From NCBI GenBank assembly GCA_002498455.1, contig DAHO01000003.1, forward strand, positions 1-28,357: a stretch of DNA of 28,357 nt, read 5' to 3'. Below the pieces are notes generated by a model. It ran no database searches. It was given only the letters and a program-made list of their open reading frames with translations, and was not told where the DNA came from. Made by a program: the position numbers and the translations under genes. This stretch comes from Euryarchaeota archaeon UBA602 (lineage in GTDB: Archaea; Thermoplasmatota; Poseidoniia; Poseidoniales; Thalassarchaeaceae). Below, in pieces: positions 8,428 through 17,237 of the stretch; positions within the stretch are counted from its first letter, which is position 1, and every line of letters begins with the position of its first letter.

Positions 8428-8691
8428 ATGCCTGAGCCTGATTCGAGTTCAACCCTACTCAATCGAGTCGAATCCCACGGTCAATGTTTCCCATGGTACC
8501 TCGAAAAGTTGAGTTTCATTCTCACCATCATCGTTGCAATTTTCGCTGGTCAATGGATGTGGAATGATTCCGGTTGGGATTCGTTCATACTTTGGCCGAT
8601 GTCTCTGTGCGGATTGCCCTTGATTGCAATGTTTGGTGCAGAATCGATTTCGCGAGTGATCCAAGCCTTGCATAAACGTGCGGCCAAGTAA
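8428..8691 (+). CDS. Small two-helix membrane protein, unknown
   Basis: An 87-residue protein with a polar N-terminus of about 25 residues and two hydrophobic segments, about residues 27-44 (KLSFILTIIVAIFAG) and 54-71 (FILWPMSLCGLPLIAMFG), ending in a basic tail HKRAAK. A GGTGG sequence that overlaps the preceding stop lies 5 nt before the ATG, so it is coupled to the coiled-coil gene. It may anchor that protein to the membrane; this is inferred only from the operon. The stop codon directly abuts the stop of the opposite-strand gene. I do not recognise a family. Confidence 0.75.
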   Translation: MPEPDSSSTLLNRVESHGQCFPWYLEKLSFILTIIVAIFAGQWMWNDSGWDSFILWPMSLCGLPLIAMFGAESISRVIQALHKRAAK

Positions 8692-9936
8692 TCACGGGTT
8701 TGTTTTGCCTCTGTTGAGGGCAGATTCAATCAATCCTGAGACTCTCTGCCAAGGCACAACATATCGTAATCCTGCCACGAATGTCAGGAATAGCATAGCT
8801 GAGATTACTTTCCCGTATGTCAAACGGAGTTCAAGCGATTCCTTCACTTGTCCACTCCATTGTCCAGATCCAGTCCAACCCACGACATCGATGATTAAGT
8901 CGTCAAACTTCAGGGCCAGCATGGTGACAAACATGACTGCGAAGATGACCACAACAGTGTGCTGCATGTGAGTGTTCAGAATACTTTGGAATTGTCTGAC
9001 ATATTCGGGATCCTTCTTGCATGATTCGGGTAATCTAAACGCATATTCTAGGAATCGAATGGTCGCATGTGCGGTTTCGGAGAAAATCATTAGCAGGATT
9101 GCAACCAACAACAAGTCCCATACCTGTCCCGAAATTAAACCTCCAAGTGTATCCGCTTCACCGATTTGTGTAGGCAAGGGGTTGAGCCCAGGGGCATTGG
9201 GATTTGAAGCGCTAGACAGTTGGCTAACCACACCCTCATAGGATAGTAGGGCATATATTCCCAAAAAGATGAGCATGTAAGCCATTGACCAGTTGATCAT
9301 TCGCTTTGAAAGTCCCCAAATTCCCATCAAACCGAACAATACAGGTGCGAGGAACAGGAGCAAAATCAGTAACTGTATGTAAACTGACAATGGCCACACG
9401 AGATGGTTCGCATGATTCATCGAATCGTCTGCATTTCCGAATGGAAGATACAAGTCAAAGTTGACAATCATCCCGAACGTCCAAGTCAGCAGGAACATCC
9501 CTGCCAAGAATAGAATCATGGTTCCGAGCAAACCCAGTGTGATTTTTCGCCGACGAGCCGGAGGTTGGAAATTAAGCGCAACCCAGGCTCCTGCGATGGC
9601 GATACTGAGTAGAATTGGAACGTAGTATCGCCCATCACCTTGATTGCCCTGTCCGGTGATCCAGTTTGGAAGAGGCAATTCGTCCATTCCCCCACCTTCG
9701 GTTAGCGTGGCTTCAATTTCATCTAACGTCAAGGTATGGTCCAGAGCCGGACACCAAGAGCCACTTGCAACATAATCGGGATGACAGTGACCAAAGACTC
9801 GAGTCATGGTAAGGAATAACCAAATCAGAGCGAGAGAGGCTACAAGCTGCAGACATACAACTCGCCACTCTTTTCGCAGGATACGTAGGTGAAGGCTGGT
9901 GATTCCTTCCTCCTGTTGTGCAACATCGTCAGCCAT
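8692..9936 (-). CDS. Polytopic membrane protein of the DUF4350-DUF58 operon
   Basis: A 414-residue protein with about eight hydrophobic segments, roughly at residues 28-45, 105-122, 132-150, 183-207, 215-235, 270-290, 325-345 and 375-393. An outward-facing loop near 50-100 contains two cysteines (GHCHPD and SWCPALD). I do not recognise a named family. The ATG follows an excellent AAGGAGGTGAG 3-4 nt upstream that includes the stop codon of the DUF58 gene, so the two are translationally coupled. In related bacterial and archaeal clusters a membrane protein accompanies MoxR, DUF58 and DUF4350 proteins, which suggests an envelope-associated assembly role. That is inference from context. Confidence 0.8.
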   Translation of the reverse strand: MADDVAQQEEGITSLHLRILRKEWRVVCLQLVASLALIWLFLTMTRVFGHCHPDYVASGSWCPALDHTLTLDEIEATLTEGGGMDELPLPNWITGQGNQGDGRYYVPILLSIAIAGAWVALNFQPPARRRKITLGLLGTMILFLAGMFLLTWTFGMIVNFDLYLPFGNADDSMNHANHLVWPLSVYIQLLILLLFLAPVLFGLMGIWGLSKRMINWSMAYMLIFLGIYALLSYEGVVSQLSSASNPNAPGLNPLPTQIGEADTLGGLISGQVWDLLLVAILLMIFSETAHATIRFLEYAFRLPESCKKDPEYVRQFQSILNTHMQHTVVVIFAVMFVTMLALKFDDLIIDVVGWTGSGQWSGQVKESLELRLTYGKVISAMLFLTFVAGLRYVVPWQRVSGLIESALNRGKTNP

Positions 9937-9948
9937 TATCTCACCTCC

Positions 9949-11199
9949 TTACATCTTCACCTGCAACAATGCTTGGCTTAGTTCAACATCTGGCATCCAA
10001 TCAATCACTCGAGCACCATAACCGGCGACTGCAGAAAGTCGATTTTGCCGTTCGAGTTTCATGACTTCATAGGACATTCGAGGAATCCGACTGACAAGTC
10101 GTTCGTAATCGATGCTTGATGGACTCAGAATGACAACTTCGTGACCACGTCCGGCCAAATCCCGAATCGCATGAGGTACGGTACCATCCCCCTCGAGACT
10201 TGAAATCACGAATACAGGACTTCCACGACTAAATCTTGGTGCCAGAGAATTGGTCACAGCCTGTAGTGGCATGTCGCCTTTTGGTGCCACACCGGCAAGG
10301 CTGGATAGGACCTTGAAATACTGCTTGTCACCTCCATCAGCGGGTAGGTAAGACAACGAATCATCATACACGGCTAAAGCCACAGAATCCCTTCGTTTGA
10401 TGAAGTAAGATGCCAAACTCGCAGCGGCAACCGTTCCCATTTCAAGTGGATTCTTCAGTACGGTTCCAATCCGACTGATGTCTCTGGAATCCAGTAAAAT
10501 GAACACATCTGTGACTGCGTCACGGCATTTTTCGTTGACCATCATCACTCCCGTTCGGGCAAAAGCCTTCCAATTGATAATCTTGAACGGGTCTCCAGGA
10601 ACATATTCACGCAGTGAATAGAATTCTGAACCAGGACCGGGTGTACGCAATGTCATGGCACCCGTGTACATCTTGGGAGTCCGACTTCGAATCATTGCTT
10701 CTTCAATTTCGCGAACTTGAGGGAAGACAATCAACCCTGAACGATGATCGATGTACATCTCTTGACTGAATAGATTGAATGTATTTCGATAGCGAACCGA
10801 TACCGGACCGAACGAATAGTGGCCACGGAGTGGACAACGTAAGACATAGCGGATACGAGTTGTTTCGCCGGGCCCCAAATTGACTCGCATGTAATTCAGA
10901 CCACTGCGCAATTTCATCTCATGTGGAACATTGTCGAAAATCTCTAGCTGTTGTGTACGTCGAAATGAACTGTTGGTAATCGCCAGTTCTACGTAAAGGT
11001 CGTCCCCCTTGTACAAATTATCAGCAGACAATGTACGTACGACTTCCAGTTGTCCATGGCCCACTACCCACGAGTTGATCGCCAAGAATGCGATGAATAA
11101 CAAGCCGAGAATCATTAGTTGGAAATTGGCAATCATCATACCAATTAGGACCAATGAGATTCCAGAGGTCAGAAGCAGTGCAGCTTTACGTGTCCACAT
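9949..11199 (-). CDS. DUF58 domain protein (MoxR-associated, vWA-like)
   Basis: The 416-residue protein has two N-terminal membrane helices (about residues 8-24 and 28-46), a beta-rich middle with the pattern of an Ig-like or DUF11-like fold (about 50-150), and the diagnostic DUF58 block GPGSEFYSLREYVPGDPFK followed by INWKAFARTG at about residues 188-216. After it comes a von Willebrand A-like strand DVFILLDSRD at 231-240. The usual metal site DxSxS is not intact there (DSRDIS), so metal binding is doubtful. DUF58 proteins normally work with MoxR AAA+ ATPases, but none is encoded in this operon. The start ATG sits 4-5 nt after GGAGGTGAG within the end of the DUF4350 gene. Confidence 0.92.
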   Translation of the reverse strand: MWTRKAALLLTSGISLVLIGMMIANFQLMILGLLFIAFLAINSWVVGHGQLEVVRTLSADNLYKGDDLYVELAITNSSFRRTQQLEIFDNVPHEMKLRSGLNYMRVNLGPGETTRIRYVLRCPLRGHYSFGPVSVRYRNTFNLFSQEMYIDHRSGLIVFPQVREIEEAMIRSRTPKMYTGAMTLRTPGPGSEFYSLREYVPGDPFKIINWKAFARTGVMMVNEKCRDAVTDVFILLDSRDISRIGTVLKNPLEMGTVAAASLASYFIKRRDSVALAVYDDSLSYLPADGGDKQYFKVLSSLAGVAPKGDMPLQAVTNSLAPRFSRGSPVFVISSLEGDGTVPHAIRDLAGRGHEVVILSPSSIDYERLVSRIPRMSYEVMKLERQNRLSAVAGYGARVIDWMPDVELSQALLQVKM

Positions 11200-11213
11200 T
11201 TCATCTCACCTCC

Positions 11214-12872
11214 TTACTTGCGTCCCCACATCTTCACTCGCTTGACTACCGCAACGAGTTGTTCCAGACTGTAATTCCGATCCTCAAATACAAACTTGAT
11301 GAGCACTGGATCCCCAATCATTTTCTGCAACTCTCGGGCTGGCAGTGCATCAAATTCATCTCTTGTGAGAGAATTCAGATTTCGTACCCTAGACAATAAT
11401 ACCTGTTTGACTTTGTTTGGACGTTGATAATATCCGTACCGCCTCGCATCTCCAAATCCATAGTAGATAATGCTGAAAACGTGCCTCCATGGCTCTGGAT
11501 CTACTTTCTTGATAATCACGGCTTCAAAGGCGATGAACAGGGCCAAGAAGAGGAAAAGCATGGCCATCCAATCATTGGTAAAATAGACTAGGATGTAGTA
11601 AATCAAACTGTAAGTATCACTCAATGCATTGGTTTGCTGATGCCGACTTTCGTCAAAGATGACCTGCTTCCCTGCTGCTGAAGTTCCATTTTCATCAGAC
11701 GTATGCATTAGCAGTGCTTCTGCAACGATGTCGAGAACCCACCTACGGTTGTCATTGTTGGGCATGAGATTTCCATTCAACTCACCGTAAACCTCTGCAT
11801 TCGTGTTCTCCCAATCGTAAATCGCATTCATCAGAGTTGAACCATCGCTGACAAAGATTGCACGTCCCATTGGTACTCCAGGCTCCTCATCACAGTCGCG
11901 CTTTTCACAGACCTTGATTGCCATGGTGAATGGTCCAGCCTCGTCACTTTCGATGCCCCCTCCCTCAAATCCGACGTCACCTTGTCCGTCATCATTGGTA
12001 TCAAGATACGAATCTTGACTGGAGCGACCCCAAGCGTAGGCATTGTCAGAATTTGACTCTGCAGCGTCCTTATCGAATGCTGAAGGCGTGTTTAACAAGA
12101 CATTGTAATTCGTACTGAAGTTCCAAAATTGAGTCCCTTCAGCATCGGTTTCTAAGTGGTGCGCGCAAAGACCTGCTTCGGCTACTGTTGGAACGGTACC
12201 ATCGGGGGCACCGGCAATTCGATCAAGGCGATCGATGACTCCATCCCCATCCGAATCGGCGAAGCAAGGGTGCTTTGATGACCGATCGATACCGGTGTAA
12301 TCGTAAGGATTGGATGAATTCATCCAGACATATTCGTAACCCAATTCACGAGCCCATGCTTCTTCGTCATACAATTGATGTCCACTGTAACCCAAGTCAA
12401 ATTTGTCCGCAAGTCCAGCCGAATAACCAAAGTCGTCCATGACCAACAAGGTGCCTCCTGAGGCTACATACTCGATGATTGCATCAATCTCAGTGGTGGT
12501 ATATCCTTCCGACTCGCTGAATTGAATGACGTCAGCGTCACCGGTAAATCTTGGCAATGAAATGGTATCTTGTTCAACACCAGTCACGATGAATACTGTA
12601 TCTTCGGGGTTTTCTATTTCCCCCAAAAGAACTGGGCTTGAGATCATGCTCGTGGTATCCACTCCCATGTTTTTCAAATCGGCACGGAATGCCGACAAAT
12701 CATCCCAATCATCATCGTAAGCGGAGAGGTGGGGGTTGCTTGTCACCAAGTACGAGCTGACGATGCTGAGAAGAAGAAGTCCCAAAACGGCGTAGAAGGC
12801 AACCATCAAACCGAGTCGTCGCGTTTTACGCGATTTTAGCACAGCATTGATGTCTACTGAGCCAATTTTCAT
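11214..12872 (-). CDS. DUF4350-type membrane protein with Asp-rich insert
   Basis: A 552-residue membrane protein. An N-terminal helix (about 21-43) is followed by a large extracytoplasmic domain of about 380 residues, a second helix at about 423-455, and a basic cytoplasmic tail of about 95 residues. The external part contains a GATase-like or DUF4350-like core (TLLVMDDFGYSAGLADKF at 141-158, VIFDESRHQ at 404-412) and Ca-binding-like Asp-rich loops (DSDGDGVIDRLD at 206-217, DTNDDGQGDVG at 291-301). It has Cys pairs at 203/236 and 322/327. The ATG at 12872 is preferred because GGGGGG precedes it by about 9 nt; an in-frame ATG at 12890 adds six residues but lacks a binding site. It is the first gene of the minus-strand operon with DUF58. 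Confidence 0.85.
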   Translation of the reverse strand: MKIGSVDINAVLKSRKTRRLGLMVAFYAVLGLLLLSIVSSYLVTSNPHLSAYDDDWDDLSAFRADLKNMGVDTTSMISSPVLLGEIENPEDTVFIVTGVEQDTISLPRFTGDADVIQFSESEGYTTTEIDAIIEYVASGGTLLVMDDFGYSAGLADKFDLGYSGHQLYDEEAWARELGYEYVWMNSSNPYDYTGIDRSSKHPCFADSDGDGVIDRLDRIAGAPDGTVPTVAEAGLCAHHLETDAEGTQFWNFSTNYNVLLNTPSAFDKDAAESNSDNAYAWGRSSQDSYLDTNDDGQGDVGFEGGGIESDEAGPFTMAIKVCEKRDCDEEPGVPMGRAIFVSDGSTLMNAIYDWENTNAEVYGELNGNLMPNNDNRRWVLDIVAEALLMHTSDENGTSAAGKQVIFDESRHQQTNALSDTYSLIYYILVYFTNDWMAMLFLFLALFIAFEAVIIKKVDPEPWRHVFSIIYYGFGDARRYGYYQRPNKVKQVLLSRVRNLNSLTRDEFDALPARELQKMIGDPVLIKFVFEDRNYSLEQLVAVVKRVKMWGRK

Positions 12873-12978
12873 TTGACATTCCCCCCACATCCATAGGATG
12901 TGCAGCGGCGAGACGCTGAACTAAGACTTAAGACGGTTTGGGGGTGATGGGTGGCCTTGTATCGGGCTAAAATCACGA

Positions 12979-13221
12979 TTAACGATTGAGATGTACGTCC
13001 TCATCGATGCTCGCAACCTCTTCGGTTGGAATCACCAAATGTTCTCCAAAAGCGGGCCAAGGAAGCAAGTTTGGATCAAGTCCGTGATCTAAATCCAACA
13101 ACAGTCCTAGGACTTCTCCTCCGACATCATCGATGAATAAATCGACAATGGTCCCCAATAAATCTCCACGGCTGTCTAGGACTCTTCTGCCAGACAATTC
13201 TGCAGAGAAGGCAGCCGGCAT
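12979..13221 (-). CDS. PRC-barrel domain protein
   Basis: An 80-residue protein consisting of a single PRC-barrel. The opening FSAELSGRRVLDSRGDLLGT followed by IVDLFIDDVGGEVLGLLLDL is the typical beta hairpin pattern, ending with LVIPTEEVASID. PRC-barrels are small adaptor folds found in RNA processing (RimM), photosynthetic reaction centres and archaeal CdvA-like proteins; the role here is unknown. GAGGTGAG lies 3-4 nt before the ATG and overlaps the end of cdc48, with only 9 nt between the genes, so it is translated with cdc48 and may serve as an adaptor or regulator of it (inferred). Confidence 0.82.
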   Translation of the reverse strand: MPAAFSAELSGRRVLDSRGDLLGTIVDLFIDDVGGEVLGLLLDLDHGLDPNLLPWPAFGEHLVIPTEEVASIDEDVHLNR

Positions 13222-13230
13222 TTACTCACC

Positions 13231-15456
13231 TCATACGCTCTCGATACCCATCAAGGTGTCTGACTTCCGACGGATACTCTCAAGTCCACTGGTCAACATC
13301 GCTTCCAACTTTGAATAATATTCAAGCATGTCAGGAGTGATGGTTGGTCGTACACGATCAATTGCTTGCTCGAAGTGTTTCTTGGAGACGGATTTCTTTT
13401 CAGCACGCATGGCAATTAACGCAGCCTCACGACAAACGGCCTCGACATCGGCACCAGTGAAGTTCTGCATTCTGTCTGCCAAACTATCCAAGTCGAACTT
13501 ACCCAATGGCATATCACGCGCATGAATTTGAATGATTTTCTTCAGGCTTGTATGATCGGGTGGGGGGATGTGCATGACGCGTTCGAATCGTCCACTTCGG
13601 AGTAGTGCAGGGTCAATCATCTCAGGTCGATTGGTCGCCGCGATGACGATGACACCCTCCATAGATTCAACGCCATCCATGCTTGAAAGCATTTGATTGA
13701 CGACTCGGTTCGAGACATCGCTTCCCTCGCCAGAGTTTGTTGTTCGTGCACCTGCGATCGATTCAAATTCATCCAAGAAGATGATACTCGGGCTCGCCTG
13801 CTTCGCTTTCTTGAAGACTTCACGAATGGCCTTCTCAGATTCGCCGACCCATTTTGAAATCAATTCAGGACCCTTGACAGTGATGAAATTCGCCTTAGCT
13901 TCATTGGCAATCGCCTTGGCAATGAGAGTTTTTCCAGTCCCTGGGGCACCGAAAAGAACGATACCTCGAGGTGGTTTGATACCGAAATGTTCGAATCGAT
14001 CGGGCATGGTCAGTGGCCATTCTACACTCTCTTTGAGCCGCTCCTTGACTTCATCTAAACCACCGACATCCGCCCAAGATACCTCTGGAACTTCTACGTA
14101 GATTTCTCTTAGAGCACTGGGCTCAATATCGCGGATAGCGAGTTTGAAGTCACCCATCTGTACTTCCATCTTTTCCAGTACCTCGGGTGGAATCTCATCT
14201 TGATCCAAATCGATTTCTGGCAGGTATCGTCGCAATGCCTTCATCGCAGCTTCGCGAGACAGACTGGAAATGTCTGCGCCGACAAACCCATAGGAATTTT
14301 CCAATACCCAATCCATGTCAAAATCATCTGCAATTGGCATACCGCGTGTATGAATGTTGACAATCTCACGTCGTCCATTCTTATCGGGAACACCAATCTC
14401 CAATTCTCGATCGAATCGACCGGGGCGCCTCAAAGCCTGATCAATGGCATCGGGACGATTGGTGGCCCCAATGACAACTACATTGTCCCGACCCTGCATA
14501 CCGTCCATCAAGGTCAGTAGCTGTGCAACAACTCTACGCTCAACTTCGCCCGAAACATCCTCACGTTTTGGAGCGATTGAATCCAGTTCGTCGATAAAAA
14601 TCACTGCCGGAGCATTGGATGCTGCATCATCGAAAATCTCTCGCAATTGTTTCTCGGATTCACCGTAGTATTTGGAGATAATTTCAGGACCATTGATGCT
14701 GGTAAAATGTGCGTTTGTTTCATTGGCTACGGCTTTGGCAATCATCGTCTTACCCGTTCCGGGTGGGCCATGCAAAAGAACCCCTTTGGGGGGATCGATA
14801 CCCAATCTTCTGAAAAGAATTGGATGTTTTAGGGGCAACTCAATCATCTCACGGACTTTGAGTAATTGATCTCCAAGTCCACCAATATCTTCGTACATGA
14901 TTGAAGAGACCTCACCTTGCTCTTCTTCCTCAACCATTTCTTCTTTGATGACAATTTCAGTATCGGGCAAGACACGTACGATTCCTTTGGGTTTTGTTGA
15001 CACAATTGCGAAGGGTAGAGCCTCAGCGAAAAGGGTCATTCCTGGAATAAAAATCCGGTCACCTGCAACGACAGGACGCTTGTTGAGACCACGTCGAGCA
15101 AAACCCTCGATTCCAGATCCGAACTTGACCTTCTGCTGTTTGGCCATGACGGGGCTGAGTACAAGTCGTTCACATTCCTTCGTCTCGACCTTCTTGATTG
15201 TAACTCGATCGCCAAGACTTACACCGGCATTTTTCCGAATGATTCCATCGATTCGAATCACGCCTAGGTTGGCATCCTCGGGTCTGCATCTCCAAACGAT
15301 AGCCGCTGTATTTCGTTCACCAGCAATCTCGATGACATCACCCGGTTTCAACCCCAAGTCGTTGTCAAAGGGAACTCTAGCTCGTCCATGACCTACGTCG
15401 CTAGGAATTGCTTTTGCTACGCGCAGAGAGAGTGTTTTTTCTTCATCGTCAGCCAT
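13231..15456 (-). CDS. cdc48: Cdc48/p97/VAT-family AAA+ ATPase
   Basis: This hexameric unfoldase extracts and unfolds proteins for the archaeal proteasome and remodels complexes. The 741-residue length matches VAT/Cdc48. The N domain (1-185) holds the double-psi barrel (LRVAKAIPSDVGHGRARVPF at 11-30). D1 has Walker A GPPGTGKT at 230-237, Walker B VIFIDELD at 285-292, and GRFDRE at 346-351. D2 has Walker A GAPGTGKT at 503-510, Walker B IIFLDEFE at 558-565, and ATNRPEMID at 607-615. The D2 arginine segment reads LLRSGRFERV where most homologues have LLRPGRFDR. The C-terminal tail after residue 712 is short. The frame is open upstream to 15609, but the ATG at 15456 has GAGGTGG 4 nt upstream and gives the family N-terminus. 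Confidence 0.97.
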   Translation of the reverse strand: MADDEEKTLSLRVAKAIPSDVGHGRARVPFDNDLGLKPGDVIEIAGERNTAAIVWRCRPEDANLGVIRIDGIIRKNAGVSLGDRVTIKKVETKECERLVLSPVMAKQQKVKFGSGIEGFARRGLNKRPVVAGDRIFIPGMTLFAEALPFAIVSTKPKGIVRVLPDTEIVIKEEMVEEEEQGEVSSIMYEDIGGLGDQLLKVREMIELPLKHPILFRRLGIDPPKGVLLHGPPGTGKTMIAKAVANETNAHFTSINGPEIISKYYGESEKQLREIFDDAASNAPAVIFIDELDSIAPKREDVSGEVERRVVAQLLTLMDGMQGRDNVVVIGATNRPDAIDQALRRPGRFDRELEIGVPDKNGRREIVNIHTRGMPIADDFDMDWVLENSYGFVGADISSLSREAAMKALRRYLPEIDLDQDEIPPEVLEKMEVQMGDFKLAIRDIEPSALREIYVEVPEVSWADVGGLDEVKERLKESVEWPLTMPDRFEHFGIKPPRGIVLFGAPGTGKTLIAKAIANEAKANFITVKGPELISKWVGESEKAIREVFKKAKQASPSIIFLDEFESIAGARTTNSGEGSDVSNRVVNQMLSSMDGVESMEGVIVIAATNRPEMIDPALLRSGRFERVMHIPPPDHTSLKKIIQIHARDMPLGKFDLDSLADRMQNFTGADVEAVCREAALIAMRAEKKSVSKKHFEQAIDRVRPTITPDMLEYYSKLEAMLTSGLESIRRKSDTLMGIESV

Positions 15457-15600
15457 TGTGCCACCTCGACAGCAATACGAGGAGATAACGCCGACCCCTA
15501 AAGCCTTGACGAAGTAGTTTCTCCTAATCATTCGGTCTGAATGGTTTGATTCTGTCGCCGAGAGGCGAGCATTGATGATGGGGTCATCACTCGACGGGAT

Positions 15601-17229
15601 ATGGCGCATGTGCTCTCAACCGGTTTGGAATTTCTAGACCAAAGCAATCCAAATGGCAACCCCTGTGTAAGAGGATACAATATCATCAACGGTGAACTGA
15701 AATCGGCCAGTGATGGTTCCACATTCAAGTCAATCAACCCTGCTTGGCTTGACGATTGTTTGGGTGAATTCCCACTTTCAACCGAATCCGACGTCCACGA
15801 TGCGCTAAGCGCCGCCAAGGAGGCCTTCTCAAGTTGGGCTGCCACCCCCGCTCCTACTCGTGGACAAATCATTGGGAACATGGGTCGTCTACTGATGCAA
15901 CACAAAGACGACTTGGTTCGTTTGCAAGCCCGCGAAATTGGCAAGACATTGAAGGAATGTGGTGGTGAGATTCAAGAAGCCATTGACACTTGTCTCTTCT
16001 TCCAGTCCGAAGGTCGTCGGTTGTACGGGCAAACGGTAAACTCTGAATTGCCAGACAAGGAATTGTTCACCTACCGTCGACCTTTAGGGGTTTGTGGGAT
16101 CATCAACGCCTGCAATTTCCCCTCTGCAGTACCATTTTGGAAGATGATTCCGGCGATCATGTGTGGAAACACCTGTGTGTGGAAATCTCCTCAAGACTCA
16201 CCTTTACTCTCCTTCGCCCTCGCACGCATCATGCATGAGTCGGGATTGCCAAACGGTGTGATTAATCTCGTTCACGGCAAAGGCAGTGGCGCAGGCCAGC
16301 ATTTGGTCAATGCAGTCGACAAGGGCATGGTCAACAAAATCTCGTTCACTGGCAGCACCGCAGTTGGCAAGATGATTGGGGAAATTTGTGGCCGAAACCT
16401 GGTTTCAGCAAGCCTGGAATTGGGTGGTAAGAATCCCTTGGTCATCATGCCCAGTGCAAATCTCGATAATGCTGTTGAAGGTGCTTATTGGGCAGGATTT
16501 GGAACCGCAGGTCAGCGTTGTACAAGTCTTGGGAATTTGATTATTCACGAAGGAATCTATGATGCCTTCATGTCCAAATTGATGGCCAAGGTAGAGAGTA
16601 CGTCGATCGGTGATTCATTGCGGAATGAAGGCGTTCTGTACGGATCAATGCTTTCGGAAAAGTACGCTGAAGATTTCCTCGCGGGTGTAGATATGTGTGA
16701 ATCAAGCGGTGCGACCAAACTGTTTGGAAAGGGTCGAATCACCAATGAAAACAAGCCTTCAGGGTTCCGTGGTGACGCTGATGAAGGCGTGTACATGTGG
16801 CCGCATGTATTTGTGGATGTAACCGAAGACATGCAGTGCTTCCATGAGGAAATTTTTGGCCCGGCCATCACAGTTGTCAAGGCCAAGGATTTCGAGCATG
16901 CACTTCACCTAGCCAATGCTTCACCCTACGGCTTGTCGAGTGCGATTTACACCAACGATCGCCTTGAAGCATATCGATTCAAGACAGGAATTAAGGCAGG
17001 AATGACTGGAATCAACAACTCCACCACCGGTGCAGAAGCACACTTGCCATTCGGTGGAGTCAAAGGCTCAGGCAATGGGACTCGTGAATCTGGTATTTGG
17101 GTCATAGAGGCCTATTCCTATTGGCATGCAGTCAACGATGAATTGAGCGGTAAGTTGCAATTGGCTCAGATGGATGTCGATGAGATTGAAATCGAAGAAG
17201 CAGAAGTCGATTGGAGTTCTTTGGCCTGA
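15601..17229 (+). CDS. NAD(P)-dependent aldehyde dehydrogenase, ALDH7-like
   Basis: A 542-residue aldehyde dehydrogenase with the full catalytic set: Asn172 (INACNFP), Lys195 (VWKSP), Glu273 in LELGGKNP, and nucleophile Cys307 in GTAGQRCT. The motif FTGSTAVGK at 249-257 binds the cofactor. The segment INNSTTGAEAHLPFGG, followed by VKGSGNGTRESG, resembles ALDH7 (alpha-aminoadipic or piperideine-6-carboxylate semialdehyde dehydrogenase), suggesting lysine catabolism or osmolyte-related aldehyde oxidation. The substrate is inferred. The C-terminus has an acidic extension (DVDEIEIEEAEVDW). No clear Shine-Dalgarno or TATA box precedes the ATG, so the start is less certain than the enzyme call. The gene is divergent from cdc48 across 144 bp. 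Confidence 0.92.
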   Translation: MAHVLSTGLEFLDQSNPNGNPCVRGYNIINGELKSASDGSTFKSINPAWLDDCLGEFPLSTESDVHDALSAAKEAFSSWAATPAPTRGQIIGNMGRLLMQHKDDLVRLQAREIGKTLKECGGEIQEAIDTCLFFQSEGRRLYGQTVNSELPDKELFTYRRPLGVCGIINACNFPSAVPFWKMIPAIMCGNTCVWKSPQDSPLLSFALARIMHESGLPNGVINLVHGKGSGAGQHLVNAVDKGMVNKISFTGSTAVGKMIGEICGRNLVSASLELGGKNPLVIMPSANLDNAVEGAYWAGFGTAGQRCTSLGNLIIHEGIYDAFMSKLMAKVESTSIGDSLRNEGVLYGSMLSEKYAEDFLAGVDMCESSGATKLFGKGRITNENKPSGFRGDADEGVYMWPHVFVDVTEDMQCFHEEIFGPAITVVKAKDFEHALHLANASPYGLSSAIYTNDRLEAYRFKTGIKAGMTGINNSTTGAEAHLPFGGVKGSGNGTRESGIWVIEAYSYWHAVNDELSGKLQLAQMDVDEIEIEEAEVDWSSLA

Positions 17230-17237
17230 GGGATTTG

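Noticed and set aside
14897..15391. 164-codon plus-strand frame opposite the Cdc48 N domain
   Set aside because: It is a shadow frame of a strongly conserved gene on the other strand.
15457..15609. 51-codon N-terminal extension of the Cdc48 frame up to 15609
   Set aside because: The extension overlaps the start of the divergent aldehyde dehydrogenase gene, lacks a ribosome-binding site and has no Cdc48 similarity, while the ATG at 15456 has a good GAGGTGG and the family N-terminus.
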